Assembly (NCBI GenBank): GCA_907165275.2
Contig: OU015652.1
Span: forward strand, 7,207,001-7,271,000
Source of the DNA: Zygaena filipendulae
Taxonomy: Eukaryota > Arthropoda > Insecta > Lepidoptera > Zygaenidae
Direction: 5' to 3'
DNA: 64,000 bases
This document shows, in pieces, positions 13,801 through 28,800 of this stretch. The first letter of the stretch is position 1, and every line of letters begins with the position of its first letter. A model generated the notes under the pieces. The model saw only the letters and a program-made list of their open reading frames with translations. It was not told where the DNA came from and made no database searches. A program made the position numbers and the translations under genes.

Positions 13801-16800
13801 TCGTAGCCCACATAAGTCAGGCACCAGTGGCCGCGCCCGCGCCCGCGCCCGCCCCGGCTGCGCTGCCGCCCGCGCCCTCCGCCCGGGCCGCCACGCCCGC
13901 GCTGGCGCCCGCGCCGGCGCCGCAGCCTGCGCTACTACAGCCGCAACCGCAGCCGCAGCAGCTCACTGAAGACCAGATCATGGAGAACCGCCTGCTGGCC
14001 GGGCAGCCTCCGGGGACGGTCATTAAAACCGTTACTGCCCAGGTACAGGACAATATTTCTTATATATTCCCATTTTATCCAAATTGCTGTGTACACAGAA
14101 TAGACACGTTAAGTGAGTTCAGACGATGAATTCGTCAATTATAAATATAGTACAAAAACTTTAAAGTTACATGGAATCTATTACCATGTGTTCAGAATTT
14201 GTACTTTTGCGGCCCTCCATACAATTTCACTTTCTTTGTGTTAAAATATCTTTGTCTAAGTACCGTACTTATACATATTACGTGTTTACCTATGAGAGCT
14301 GCAAAAATACGAATACTAAACATATGGCGATATTATTTTTCCATGTTTTTTATTTATTTTATGCTATTTAAGCTATGCAGATATTTCAGTATCTTTGAAA
14401 TAAACCAAATACATACCCTCAGTCTACCGTGTCCATGCGAAAGGCGTGAGTTAATTCATATTGTGTGCACCATAATCTCCAAAATAATTTGTTAAAAAAA
14501 GTATATAGATATATTTGGAAATATATTGTAATTTCTTATCAGTTCACCAAAATAATCTCGACACAATCCCCTGGCGAGTTTTACAAATTATTGTAAAAAA
14601 AAAATACAACTTTTTGATAAGTGATATGCTTCATCACAGGTGATGCAGACCAGCAGCGGCCCTCGAATAGTTCTACAAGGTCTCCACGGATATTCTCTGA
14701 CACCACAACAGCTGGCTTTAGTTCAACATCAAGTCAAACAGCAGCTTTTAAAAGGTCAGTTCACAAAACGAATGTACATTCCAGTGAATGATTCTGTACC
14801 TTTTTTGACCGCAAAACGAAATGAATTATTCTATTGTAAAATGTTCGTAATTCCTATACAGCCCAAGAGTCGACGGGTAAACAGGGCATGCTGGGGCCTA
14901 CGAAGATGTATTTGGCAGTGCAGCCGCCCAGCGGCGCGCCGCCCGCCCTCGCGGCCGCGCCCGCCCTCGCGCCCGCGCCCGCGCCCGCACCCGCACCCCC
15001 GCCCGCGCCCGCGCCCGCCCCGCCGCCGGCGCTGCACGCGCTGCAGGCGGTGCACTCCCTGCCGCCTCTACATTCGGTCTCCGTGCCTGCGCATCAGGTA
15101 ATATATTACTATTAGAACGTGTTAATATGAATAATTTTAATTTTAATATATAATATAATATATCACAGAATTTTAAAAATAAGACCAAAATGTCTGACAG
15201 CCTCCTATGATTTTGTATTATAGATTCAGAAATGTAAATTACGATAGTTATTCATTTAGCTTTAAGTATATTTTGTTCCTAACCAAAGATGACTGCCTGT
15301 TTAGTTCCTTTCACAAAAGTGAAAAATACGAAAAAAAAGATTAAAACTATTTATTGACTGGCTGATGTTTGATGACTATCAAGTATTTTTATAGCATAAT
15401 ATTTTAAAGTTTTGAAACAAAACATATTGTGTCTGAAAAACTTGACTACAATTGACTTCTAAAGTCAAGAATGAGTTTATTAAATGTGCAAGATATCTAC
15501 TGAAGGTGAGGTGACTGGCTCAAAAGAGCTCGTTTGGTTTAAGAATCAAAAAGTAGTTACCGTTCCAATAAATATAAGTACATAATAATAAATGATGTTG
15601 AACGATAACGTGCCAATCCTCCTTACAGTGGAATAGAACGTATCGTGTGAAAGAATATTTATACCAATGTAATTGTAAACGAGGGACATCAAGCGCTTGA
15701 TAATCTATGCTTTTACATCTAATGTAACTAATAAAAATATTAAAAAAAAATTATCTGTCGGCGCGCTAGCGCAAATAATAAGCAAAATTTTAACAAAAAA
15801 AATTAACCGATTTCAAGAGTTCCGTTGTCTGTCTCCTAAACTATTCATCAGATCTCAAATCAAATAGAGATCAAATGCTCAAATTGGACCATTTCGGAAT
15901 ACAACCCTTTCGGAGTTATGGCCTAACATACATAAAAAATAGTACATTGTTATCCAAGGGGTGAAAGTAACTCATTTAGTGCCGAGACGGGGTTTGGCGC
16001 CCGAGCGTAGCGAGGGCGCCAATAGTTCGAGGCACTAAATAAGTTACTTACTCCCGAGGGTAACACTGTGCTTTTCATTACGAATGCAAGGAAAGTCAAA
16101 ATAAAAATAGGAATTAGCTAAAGAAAAAATGAGTGAAGATCGGATAGTCGCTTGACACTTTCCCACCTATTTCTTTTTCTTTGGCCGGCTAGCTATTCAG
16201 CCAGTATTTTTTATTTACATTGTGGCGACCTAAAAAAAATATTTTCTTTAATTATTAAGTATTAATTAAAGAAAATAAAAAATATAAATAGGAATTAGCT
16301 TAAGAAAAAGTGAGTGAATTTTATTTTAAATAATACCTACTTAAACTTTACGTTATTTCAATTTTACATCGCGCTGGCTGTATAGAAAGTTGAAACATGG
16401 TTCAATAGAAATGTGAAAATAGACCTAGTTTTTTTTTAATAATTTGACAGTTGTCAGTTGAAAGCGATTCTCCCTAGGGCTGAAAAGGGCTACTTTCAAC
16501 CCGCTTCTCAGGCAACTTCAGACCTACTTTCCGAGCATGAGTAATGAAAAATAATAACAAACATCTGAATTGATAAACCCCTCCTTTTGAAGTATGTTAA
16601 AAAGGAAAGGAGCGTTACCTTTAGGGTATCCGTCAGAGCATCGGAAATGTGCATACTCAATTTTCATGTTTTTTTTTAAATAATTTAGTAGGTACGTATT
16701 TCTTTTTATATTTGAGACGAAAATCAAATACTGAATCCTCCACTTTGAATAGTTCCCTCATTTAACCTTACACTGTATATCATAAAGTAAACCCCAAACC

Positions 16801-19800
16801 AGGATTGTCAAACCTGATATCGGCACAGTCGTGCTGCACAAAAGTATCAAAATACACAGCTGAATGATTTAATTAAATTTTATATCTCTTAATTTTGAAT
16901 CATAGTCTTAATGTTTCTACAACATAGTCCGTAATCCGTTACTCAATAAAGTTTGTTAAATTTAATCTTTAGTTGTCTCTAACTAACACTGTTTAATGAT
17001 AAGAAATAGAGATAGATAAGAGAGTAGTTTCGGAGTAGTACATACAAGCTTAGAAAAATTCGGTCGTCTGGTGGCCCTAGAGGATTGTCACAGACCACTA
17101 CGATAGTAATTACTTTGCAAACCTAGTACGGAGAGATAAAAGGGCCGGAACGTATTTCTTTAACGTATTCCTATGGCCTTCTTTCCTTCTTAACATTTTC
17201 GGTTGTACGAAATAGTGCCACTGATTCTAAAATAATATTACAGTTATTTTGCCTATTTAGAATATTAAACGATAAATAGTATTACCATGAACAATTTTAA
17301 ATGCCTAAGATATATAACACGGTAAATAAGAATTTCATAATATGAAAATATCTTGCGATTTCTAGTATAATCAAAAAGGATATAAGGAAAAAACCGAATT
17401 AGTTTGAAAAGTATGAATAAATTGTATGAGAAGTATTGGGGAAGTATATTGTTTTGGACCATTCACATTAAACTTTTAAAGACATGAAAGAGAGTGGTCC
17501 AGCTCGCGCTATACAGGATAAAGTTGAACTCATACACATCAACTCTATAGACTTCTCATGGTGAAGCTACTAAATTAATGTAAATTTAAATTATACCATT
17601 GAAAATTGAGGATAAGACGTTTTTTAAATAAATAATAATTAGTAAAAAAAAATTAATGTAAGAAATACATACATATAATAGTCTTAGGTAAAATTTTTAA
17701 GTTTCTAAAATGATTAATATGTTTATTTACATTATAACTCAAATTACACTACCATAAGTAAAGTTCGTGGTTACAAAGAATGCTAATGATTTTATGTTCA
17801 TTGGGACTTTCTACATTAATATGTAAATAATTTTAATTGTTCTAATAACACCAAAGATATTAAAGTATTGTATAAAATTGGTTCTTATCCTAATTATGTG
17901 GTTAGTAAATAATAAGTAGACTTCAATGGAAATTTTCTATCAACCAAATTTCATAACACTAAGAAAGAAATTTAAGCAGTTTGTATTTTTAGTATTAGGA
18001 AATAATATTTTTATAAAAGGTAAGTTCTGTAGCTTTAAACGTAGAAAATACTTGTAAATTGAATGAATTTAACAATTAATGAAAGTAATTAGGGATATAT
18101 TATATAATTGCGCATTTATAGAAAGTAGATTAATGGGGCCGTGATTCTCATAATACATTTTGTGAACTAGTGTTGCCATCTCTTTTTTATTATTAAGCAA
18201 AAGAGGGATAGAAAGACTTTGTTTACAAATCTGTGCGTGGAATCGGCAATAATATTAATATAATATTTAATTAGATACTAAATTTAGAAGTAAATGTAAG
18301 AGTTATTGATAAATATCAAACTGATTACTTTACTTGCATCTCAAGGTTGATGGATCCATACAGACGGGGACTAATAACGGTAGGTTGGTTGAGCGCAAGC
18401 GCGCACTTGCGGCCAGCTCGCAACAGCCAACATTGCGACCTGGCCGCAAGTGTCGTGCTCGCGACCAAGAATGCGTCCAGGACTGCGGCAAGAATCGTCA
18501 GTTTTGATCACAGAGTGCCATTCGTCACCTCTCGGTGTAGAAAAACATCACGATGTTCTAATTTGAACACTCTGTAAACAAGTAATACGTCTGCCCGTTG
18601 TGGCCAGTGCGTGCCGGGACGGCCAACGACCGGGCAGCAGGACAAGTCGCAATGATCTCGTTGGCCGCAGCGGCCGAGTGCGCGCGCGCCAATACAATGC
18701 AATGTATTTCGTTAGCCGCCTTGGCTAGGGCTTACAAAGTTGTTAAATTTGTTTACTTTAAAATAAAAAGCAAACCACATAAAAAGGTTTTCTGAAAATT
18801 CTAAGCTATATGTTTTCTAAGCCCGCGTTCCACTTTTTTACTCTGAGGAACTTGCAAAGAAAATTAAATTTCCATTATGTGAAATTTAAACCCTAAACAA
18901 AATAATTAAAATTGCACTAAATAGACATATTTTAATGATCAGTAAAGTACAAGCTACCCTTGAGAGGATTTTATCATTTTGTATTTAACAAGTTTAATAA
19001 GCGCTCTTAAACAGTTTCATCGAAAGTTTTTATGAAAGAAAATAGGTCGAAAATAAGGTCGTCGATGCTGGTGCCTCATAGTTGGTACCTGCCTAGTTTT
19101 GGACCATCTACCTTTTATATCGTAAAATGGGGAACTAATAGGGATTTTGACTGTATTTTAGTAAAAATGAAATTTTGCCAAATGGCCGTTTTGTAGTAAA
19201 AATACTAAAACAATGCCCTTCCTTATTTTTAAGGAATATATTATTTAAAAGAAAAATGTAATTAAATCAATCTAAGTTCTTGTAAACACGAGCACTAAGC
19301 AGATTGCATGACATCACCCGTTACAAAACTATATCAGAGGGAACGTGAATAAATAACTTTGGTGTTTTGATTGTATTGCTAGCACATTGACAACACTTAT
19401 ACAAGTTATACAACTAACCGCCGCACTCAGAGTCGCCTTTAATGATTACTTAAGTATAGTTTTTTTTTTAAGAGTAAGAAGAGACTCTTATGGAAAAGTG
19501 TGACATTCGACTATCGAACAGGTCCATCGAGTTTACAGTGCTATTAGATAGTGCTTTGAGCGAAAGGAGTACTGCTCCGCAGCATTCCTGGACGTCCAAC
19601 AGGCGTTTGATCGGGTTTGGCATCGGGGGACTGTAATGCATAATCGAAGAAAGACTACCACATTCACTTTTTCTCATCATAGAGTCCTAGCTTTCCGACA
19701 GATTATTTCAAGTTAAGCAAGGAAGTGCTAGATCCTCTCTCTATAAGATCAGAGCAGGCGTACCACAGGGCTCAGTTCTTGGGCCTACTTATCTTGTAAC

Positions 19801-22800
19801 GAAGACCCGAAAGTAGCAAGTAAATACCTTCAAGAGCTGTTGAACAAAACTGGCTATTGAAATGGCGAATCCGTGCTAGAGTACAGAAGTCAAATCATAT
19901 TACCTTCACTTTGAGGCGGGAATGGGGAGTTGCCAGCAATAGTAACAGAATGTGCTTGCAGCGTGTGCAAAACGCTATACGGCGGGCCATTGCGAACGCT
20001 CCTCTCTTCTCTACAAATAAAGAGATCCATGAGTATCTGGGTGTTCCCTTCGTTGATGATGAAATCACGCGCCACATGGAGCGTTACATAAAGCGTTTAG
20101 CCATACATCCCAACCGCCTGATTGATGAGCTTCTTCATCCGCCAAATAAAATAAATAGGCTTAAAAGGAATCAAATACTGTAAATAAACAGGACATTGGT
20201 TCTGTTTAAAAATTTTCTGATATTACCTGTGCACACAAAACATTCGATTATAGTCTGGCGACTGATTGCGAATATAAAAAAGGGAAAAAAAAGTATTGAT
20301 TTTCAAAACAAAACTGCCGCAATCAGTGACGTTCAGTAAATTAATGTTAATTGACATTTAATGAGATGTAACTTAATTAGTTAAATGCCAATTAACATTA
20401 ATTTATTAAACTTGTCTGATTGCGGCAGTTTTGTTTTTTAAATCTATACTTAACTAAGTAATCATTAAAGTCGACTGAGTGCGGCGGTTAGTTTATCTTT
20501 GATAATTACGAAACACCATGACCGTTTACGATTCACAGTTTCTTGTAACAGGTGACTTCACATCGGCTACGCACGGTGTGGAATAAGGACAAAATTTCTG
20601 ACATGGTGTTTTTATTACAGAATTGGGTAGTCATTAGTAATGGAAAAGGTAGAGTGGAACTCCCGTGTGCCAATTATGCATATCTTCAAAGTTATGAATT
20701 TTTGAAAAACCCATATTTTTTGGGGCGTAAAGTGAAAAAAAAACAGCTTCTCTGAAACTATAGGTTTTATTGATAATTTGATTCCAGAATATATAAGAGT
20801 AAGTAAGGTTGCATTACACAGGTTGCGTTGCACAACAAGAGTTGGATTGAAGATTTTTTTTCTCTCATACTGTGTCGCATTAGCAAAAATTGTTTACGTA
20901 TTACATACCCCTAGACTATGATCAATATGTGACAAAAAAACCGAACGCTAATCCCGCGGGGTATGGGAGTTATAATTAATTAAAGATTCGGTAATAAAAA
21001 TTTGAGTCAGGGCTGACACTTTTCTTAAACCTAGCCGAATATTTTTTATTTTTTAAAAACTATTATTATCTCATTGAACATAGTCGTAGTACCTTCATAC
21101 AAGTCCAAAAGCTCCGTTTGTCTATATATAAAATGCACGATTATGTATATCAAATATAATTTAAAATATGACGCGCTTATTGCAAAACTGAATTTTAAAA
21201 CTGCAATGCATTGTTTAGATTTTATGGCGAACATGTTGCCAAGTGGACACCAAGGGTCGTATTTTGGAACCATATTTTTTTGGGCCGCAAAGTAAAAAAA
21301 AAAACGCTTCTCTGAAACTATATGTTTTATTAATAATTTGATTCCAGAATATATAAGAGTAAGTAAGGTTGCATTTTGGGAGAATTTTTTAACCTTCCAG
21401 AGCAACTACAACAAGAGTTATTGAGTTTTTTTAATTTTTCGTTTTTATTTTTTTTTTTCTCTTATACCTACTATGTCGCATTTGCAAAAATGGTTTACGC
21501 ATTATATACCCCCAGACTATGATTAATATGTGACAAAAAAACCGAACGCTAATCCCGCGGGGTATGGGAATTAGAGGTACTTTAATATTTTCGTTAGGGT
21601 TGCCAAAATTTTCGGCACAAGTTTTACCGAAAATATGGGTTTTTAAAAAATTCATAACTCTGAAGATATGCATAATTGGCACACGGGAGTTCTACTCTAC
21701 CTTTTCCATTACTAATGACTATCCAATTCTGTAATAAAAACACCATGTCCGAAATTTTGTCCTTATTCCACACCGTGCTACGTGACAAGTGTTGACGTGT
21801 TCGCACGTAATTTTGAAGAAAACGTGACAAGTGTTGACGTGTTCGCACGTAATTTTGAAGAAATGTAAAAAAAAAAATTTTAGCTTAAGCTTCGTTTTAA
21901 AAAATATATAATAAATATTTGAGGCACACATGCGCCATTTAAAGATTTTTTACAAAAATAGCCAACATCCCTATTGATATACAACGTGTTAATGAATTAA
22001 CTGAAAACTAGAAAGTAGTTTGCTCAGAATCAACTAGCGAATCGATCGCACTATGTTTTAATATAGGTTATATTTTTTCATTTTTACTAGCCCATGTCTA
22101 AATTATTTATAATACAATATTGGGCGCGTACGCCGCCCGCACAAAAAAATTCGAACCGGTAGGCGCGGGCGTAGCGCTTGGAATTTCGTAGATAGGTCAC
22201 CTCCAAACTAATATTGAATAAATTTTAAAGTATAAATATTTTCGACCTAAAATATATTTTAATCATATTATTTTTATTTTTTGAAATGGGGTGTATCAGG
22301 TTTTCAGTTAATTCATTAACACGTTGTATGAAGAAGTTTTGTTTCAAATTTTAAATATTATAATTTATAATTATGAATCAAAATCAATAAGCAGATCTTA
22401 AGATTAATTTTAACGTCCATTTGATCTGTGGCCGGCAAATTTCCTGATTAGTCCGTTCACAAAAGGCGTTGTTAGTCAGGTTAATCGTAAAATACGTTAA
22501 TTTAAAAATGCTTGCTAAGTTAGGTTTGAAAATTATCCACATTAGAGTTAAATAATATCAATTTCAGATCGCGAACAGTTTTTAGTCCTCGGCATTATAC
22601 AAAATGCCCACTTTTTGTAAACGGACAAATTATACAAATTGCCTGCAACATATCTACCATATTATTTTAAAAGAGATCGTCTAATATTGTATACACGTTC
22701 CATATATTCTTACCCTGTGTTGGTAAAAATCTTCGTAAACGATAAGTACTTGATCCAATCAACTACTTGAAAGAAGTTGCTCATACACCACCTGTAAAAT

Positions 22801-25800
22801 ATAATAACAGCTATAAAATTACCTATATCGATTACCTATCAAATATAGAACATTTAAATGGCTAGTGTAATATCAAGTGAATAAAATATTACAATAACCA
22901 TCGAGTTTTATTTGTTAAGTCCTTTTTAATTTTACAAAGTTATATCCTTTATTGATTTGCAATCTAAAAAGAACGTTTTGTGGGGGTGTATGGGCAATTC
23001 TCTAATGTGTATTGAAATCATTGTAGGATATGTAAGACTTTTGGACTACATCTTTTATTAAATAATAATGTAATCATCGTAAATGTAATGTAAAATTGAT
23101 ATCTTCATATTAGCTTAACTGATATATTCCCACAAACGATAAAAATATTTATCATTTTATTTATTTTGATAATTTTTCTTTGTTATATTATATATAAATG
23201 TCATGAAATGAAGTGGAACGCAATGGCGAAGCGCTCGAGCACTTCTTGACAATTGTATACATTTTTACTTTTTAGGGTGATAGCGAAGGGAATCCTATAA
23301 AACGGCAGCGTCTACTGAACGGCGAGGATAACGTGGCCGTAGCAGCGAGCCACAAGGAGGCTACGCCGTCTAAACCCGACGACGTAAAGGAGAATAATAC
23401 TAAGACGGATATTGTCAACTCTGGCCAGGGGCCAGGTGTGCAAACTAATAAGTTTGTACTTACTCCTGATTATATCCAACAAAGTAAGTTACACTACCCA
23501 TTACTGTTTAGTGAGGTTAGGTGAAAGGGTAAAACATACCGAGTCACAATATGTGCTTGTTCTAAACGAGAATTAATCTCAAGGTACAAGATGACTGCTA
23601 TCCGGTGGCCTAAAGCACCCGACGCGCGACGCGCGACGTCTCATTGGATTGCAGTGCATACGTGTTTTGGGCATCGCAATATACGATAGTTCAGTGATTT
23701 AAGCGTACTATGAGCACTGCAGTCTACACGGCGCCTATATACAACGTGTTAATGAATTAACTAAAAACTAGAAAGTAGTTTGCTCAGAATCAACTAGCGA
23801 ATCGATCGCACTATGTTTTAATATAAGTCATATTTTTTCATTTTTACTAGCGCATGTCTAAATTATTTATAATACAATATTTGGCGCGTACTCCGCCCGC
23901 AGCAAAAAAATTCGAACCGGTAAGCGCGGGCGTAGCGCTTGGAATTTCGTAGATAGGTCACCTCAAAACTAATGTTGAATAACTTTAAAGCATACATTTT
24001 TTCGACATAAAATATATTTTAATCATATTATTGTGTATTTTTTTAAATGGGGTGTATCAGGTTTTCAGTTAATTCATTACTAGGTTGTATAGGTTATAAC
24101 TGTCAGTGAAGGTCCTAAGTCATTTTCGCTATTTATTATTCAAGTAGGTGCAACTTTCTTTTCTAAATTTTCAATATGAGTAATGTTGAGATACACCGTG
24201 TACAGTCAGCGAAAAATTTGGCAAGATTGGAAAAATCTAATAACACGCTTATAATATTAGTAGGAACTGATTTCTACTCCATAAATGATAAACCTACCTG
24301 CCTGCCAAAACTTCATAGGTCACAACATTTTTGAGATTTCGTGGTTAGGCAGTCACAATAATAAAACAGCAAGATCCATTTCTGTTCATTGAATACGTTT
24401 ATCAAAAAACCGGCCAACTGCGAGTTAGACTCGCGCACCGAGGGTTCTGTACAAACTTGGAGGTATGTTCTTAGTTCATCTATCACGGGATCGAGCCTTC
24501 TTAGCAGATTTAGTGATTAAATACAAATATACGGTTTTCAAAATATGCAGCATAAAACGACCGTATCTTTTGATTGCATTGACTTGAAGTTGGATTTTCA
24601 CGGCTTCAAAGGGGCACAGAGGTCTGCAACCTGAATATTTGATTTTACTAGGCTACTAGCCGTTCCCCGTTGTTTCACCCTCGTTAATTGCAGAGTTCCC
24701 GCTGGTATTCTGGGATATGAAAGCATAACAAACCAACAAACTCACATTCGTATTTATAATAGTATACCTAAGGATTAATTTCAACTTGAAATCACCACGC
24801 GTTCCTGAGAAAAGGATCTTGACAGACAGACGCGAGACGGAAGGACGGACAGCGAAGTTAGGTTCCTTTTTGGTACGGAACCCTAAAAATTAAGACATTA
24901 ATCGTGTCTTGTTACTAACAACATGGTAACAACGCACTAAAAGAGATTTTTAATCTCCGATCGATTTGTATGCAGTTTCCAGTTGTAAATTAAAGACTCA
25001 CTCAGCCGTTTTAAATTAAAGACTAAAGCCGCACTCAGACTCGTTTTAATGATTACTTAATTTTAAATAAAGATTTTAAAAACAAAACTGCCGCAATCAG
25101 AAACGTTCTTTAAGGCGGTTTAACTTTTAAGATAATCAGCCACACCGGAGTTCCAAAACATTTCTACTAGAAAATACAATCTGAAATGAAAAGAGTAAAG
25201 TGATATTCACTTTTACATACCATGCGAATAGTGCGGTGAGTTGAAAGCAAACATATTAATTTACGTTTAAATAAGGTTTATTTGAAATTGCTCGGTAATG
25301 TCCACGTTTTATGAGAAATAGTACTTACAAGTGCGGGAAGTCTGTTGTTGCAACGAATAGGCTAGTTTCCTGGGTAAAAAAATCAAAATTCTATTTAGTC
25401 CGTCAGTTAGATAATAAAAAAATAAAAGACACGTATTTTTTGCTTTTTTAAAATAATGGAAATATGCATAGATAAAGCGCATTAAAGTTTAGGGTGGGGG
25501 ACTCGTGATGTCACAGCTCGCTATAACGTGCGAACAAACTGTAGCGAGGCGTGACGTCATGTGAAATTTCTCCGTTATTTTTTGGTTACATAAAAAATAA
25601 AAAAATACGTGTCCAATATTTTTTAATAATCTACAAAACGGACTAAAAAAGAAAATTTAGGAAACTAGCCTATTCCCAGCAGTCAGAACGTGTTGGATTT
25701 CTACTCGTATTGAACCCATCCAAACATTGCTACGAAAGTCGTTTGCGTATTCGGCGCATTCAGCAAATGCATGCGGAACCCCGAGCCCATCGACGCAGAG

Positions 25801-28800
25801 CTTTCGCATCCCTAATTCTTGGTTTATGATGTTTTGTGCCCTATCTTACTATATTTCACAGCATGTGTTACCTCTTTAACCTTGAGGAATGTCCTTAATC
25901 CATCCAAAACGAAGAATTTAATGACTGCACGATATTCAAGTTTATCAATTTTAATGAAAAACACGCAAGACGTCTGCTGCAAAATTCTTGTAAACAAGAA
26001 TTGTGCAGCCAATCAGGCGAGCTCCAACTCAATGGGATTGCGTCGTTTAATTACAGATTTACCATGGCCATCTTCTGGCTCCATCATCAGCTTTATGTCA
26101 TAATAATATTGGATTGTCATCCGAACTACATACCTACTTAAATAAAAAAGTTTCATTTCGATACGACTTTTTACAAGTATAATTGAAAAACTTATAATTG
26201 ACTTCTTAGCGTATTACTGTTATTTTTGTTTGTTTTATTGTTTGCTAGTTTATTATAATTTATATTTTGTTTGTATGTTTTGCTGATTGGAATCCCAGCT
26301 GTATGTCGGGTCGAGAACTTTCACCTTACCCTAAAACACAAGCCTCGGTCTCGGCTGAAAATAACAAATATTAAAATCCTTACTATTGTAAATCCCCGAA
26401 AGTTATTGTTTGTTTGTTTGTTACGCTTTCACGCTTAAACGGCTCAACCGATCCCCATGAAATTTTGCCAGAGATACAGAGAAGGTCATAGGGTACTTTT
26501 TATTCTGGGATTCCGGGAACTCCGAAATTAACGCGGGTGAAACCGCGGTCAACAGCTAATAATATTATGAAGAGGAAACATTTTTTTTTTGTTTGTTGCG
26601 ATTTAACTCAAAACAACTAGACCGATTTCAATAATTATTCTTTCACCATTAGAATGCTACATTATCCCTGATGCTACTGCTCCACCTGCGTGTTAACGCG
26701 TAAATTAGTGCGCTAATTAAGGCATTACGTAGACGTGGCCAACATTTTAACGGGTTAACTTACACACGGCATTACTAATGACGGTAAACGTTAAGCGATA
26801 GCTCGGGTGTTGGTTTATGGACACATCAAAGGGTGTTAGCGCGTTATTTAAATAAATAAATAAATAAAAATAAATAAATAAATAAATTTAGCGCACTAAG
26901 CGGTGTTGGCTACATTAAAACGCCTTCTCATTTTGCGTGGCGCAGGCGCGGAGTAAGACCGTAATTACTTTGTTTTGGCGGGAACAATAAAAATACGGAC
27001 TTATTCGTCAACTCGCACGTGTCAAACTCGTGTGTGTGCGCGAGTAAGCACCTTCCGTTTTTATCTACTTTTTCTGTCGTTAACTCGCTCAACCGTGAAA
27101 ATGTGTAGAGTCAGCTAGTTAGTTAAGAGTCATTTTTGAAAATTAATACACATAAGGTATACTTATATTATTAAGGCAGGTACCCACTTTATATGTATAA
27201 AAATTTTATACGACTTGACTTTAAAATAAAACATAATACTTATCGTTTTTGAGATAGATATTTTATGTATAATAAAAATCAACATAACAATAATATTATT
27301 TACCCAATAATAAACAAAATTACAATGACTTAAGATTTTGTTTTATCCATCGATCTCTTAAAGTGAATTAAAAAAACTAAAAAATAAGCTTTTTATAGAA
27401 AACCAAACTAAAAAATAGAAAATAAATTTTAATAAATTAGAATTAAGAATAGTGTATAAAAATTTTAATAAATATAAATTAACAATATTTTAAATAAAAA
27501 AAAAATATATTTTATTTAAAAAAAAGCGTGGGGTGCGTGGTTTCAATTGTTTAAATATTTTATTGACAGATATGAGTAGAAGGATTATCATTTCGATAAT
27601 ATCTTAAAAATACCCACGCTTTTTTTGAAATAAAGTATTTTTTTTTTATTTACACTATTATTAGTATATATTTATTAAAATTTTTATACACTATTCTGAA
27701 TTCAAATTTATTAAAATTTATTTTTTTCCTTTTTAGTTTGGTTTTCTATAAAAATCGTGTTATTAGTTTTTTAAACTATTATTTATTTTAATTTTTAGTT
27801 TGGTTTATTTTTTAATTTTCTAAACTTTCGTGCCTGGTAGTTTCCCTTATTGGTCTTGACGCAGACACTCCGGGTCTCAGGAAAACAAAAAAAAATCGCT
27901 AATCCTGATTATCCTAGTACGTATAATGGGTCAAACTATTTAAAATATTTAATTTTCATCAGTCCTTAATAAGTTTGTCCAATTTTAAGTTAATCCGACG
28001 TTTTGAAGGGGGTCAAAATTATGTTCAAAGATTTCGTTACATACTAACATACATACGTCTGAAGCTAATAAAAAGCGTGTAAAAAGTACATACACAGTCC
28101 CATACAAAAGTTCACTTATAAACTGTCCACAGTCGTGTTTACGTAGTTAGAGCTGTGGTTATAGTTGGTATGATCATAAATTAATGCAAATTTAACCTTA
28201 TGTACTCGACTTAAATTTATATTTTTAAATTAATCTAAAAAAAGCAATAAAATTTTATGACCGAGTTTCAACAGTGTAGGACAATGTGGAAAATGTTAAA
28301 CTGTCTAATCTCTATAATATAATCTGAACAAATAACTACACATAACAATAATATCACAATATGTGAATGCAGCATTTCGCTTATTATCATCTAAATTATT
28401 ACCGAACCTACTTATCCGAATCAGCCAGCAGCCAGCGTGGACAATATTTTATAGTTTTTAGTTTCAAGCTCTATCTGACTGTACTTTACATGTACAAGCG
28501 AGTTGACGACAAAAAAAGTAGGTGTAAACGGAAGGTGCCAACTCGCGCGCACTCACGAGTTTGATATGTGCGAGTTGACGAATAACTCAAAATACGACAA
28601 TGAAATGGTCTAAAATTACATCTGCTTCTACCTCCATTGCAAAAAACAGCTGTTTGAAGCTTCGACCTCCATTTTGTGTTAACGCGTTATTTCAATAGAA
28701 ATTAACGCTTAACGGCACCGTTGCAAACTAAATGTAGCCAACACGTATTTTAATGCCTTAATTAACGTGTAGTCGGACATTAACATCGACGTTAACGTTA

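Noticed and set aside
13371..13811. 146-residue minus-strand open frame
   Set aside because: It is the antisense shadow of E(bx) exon 10, whose protein is conserved; GC-rich codons on the sense strand suppress stops on the other.
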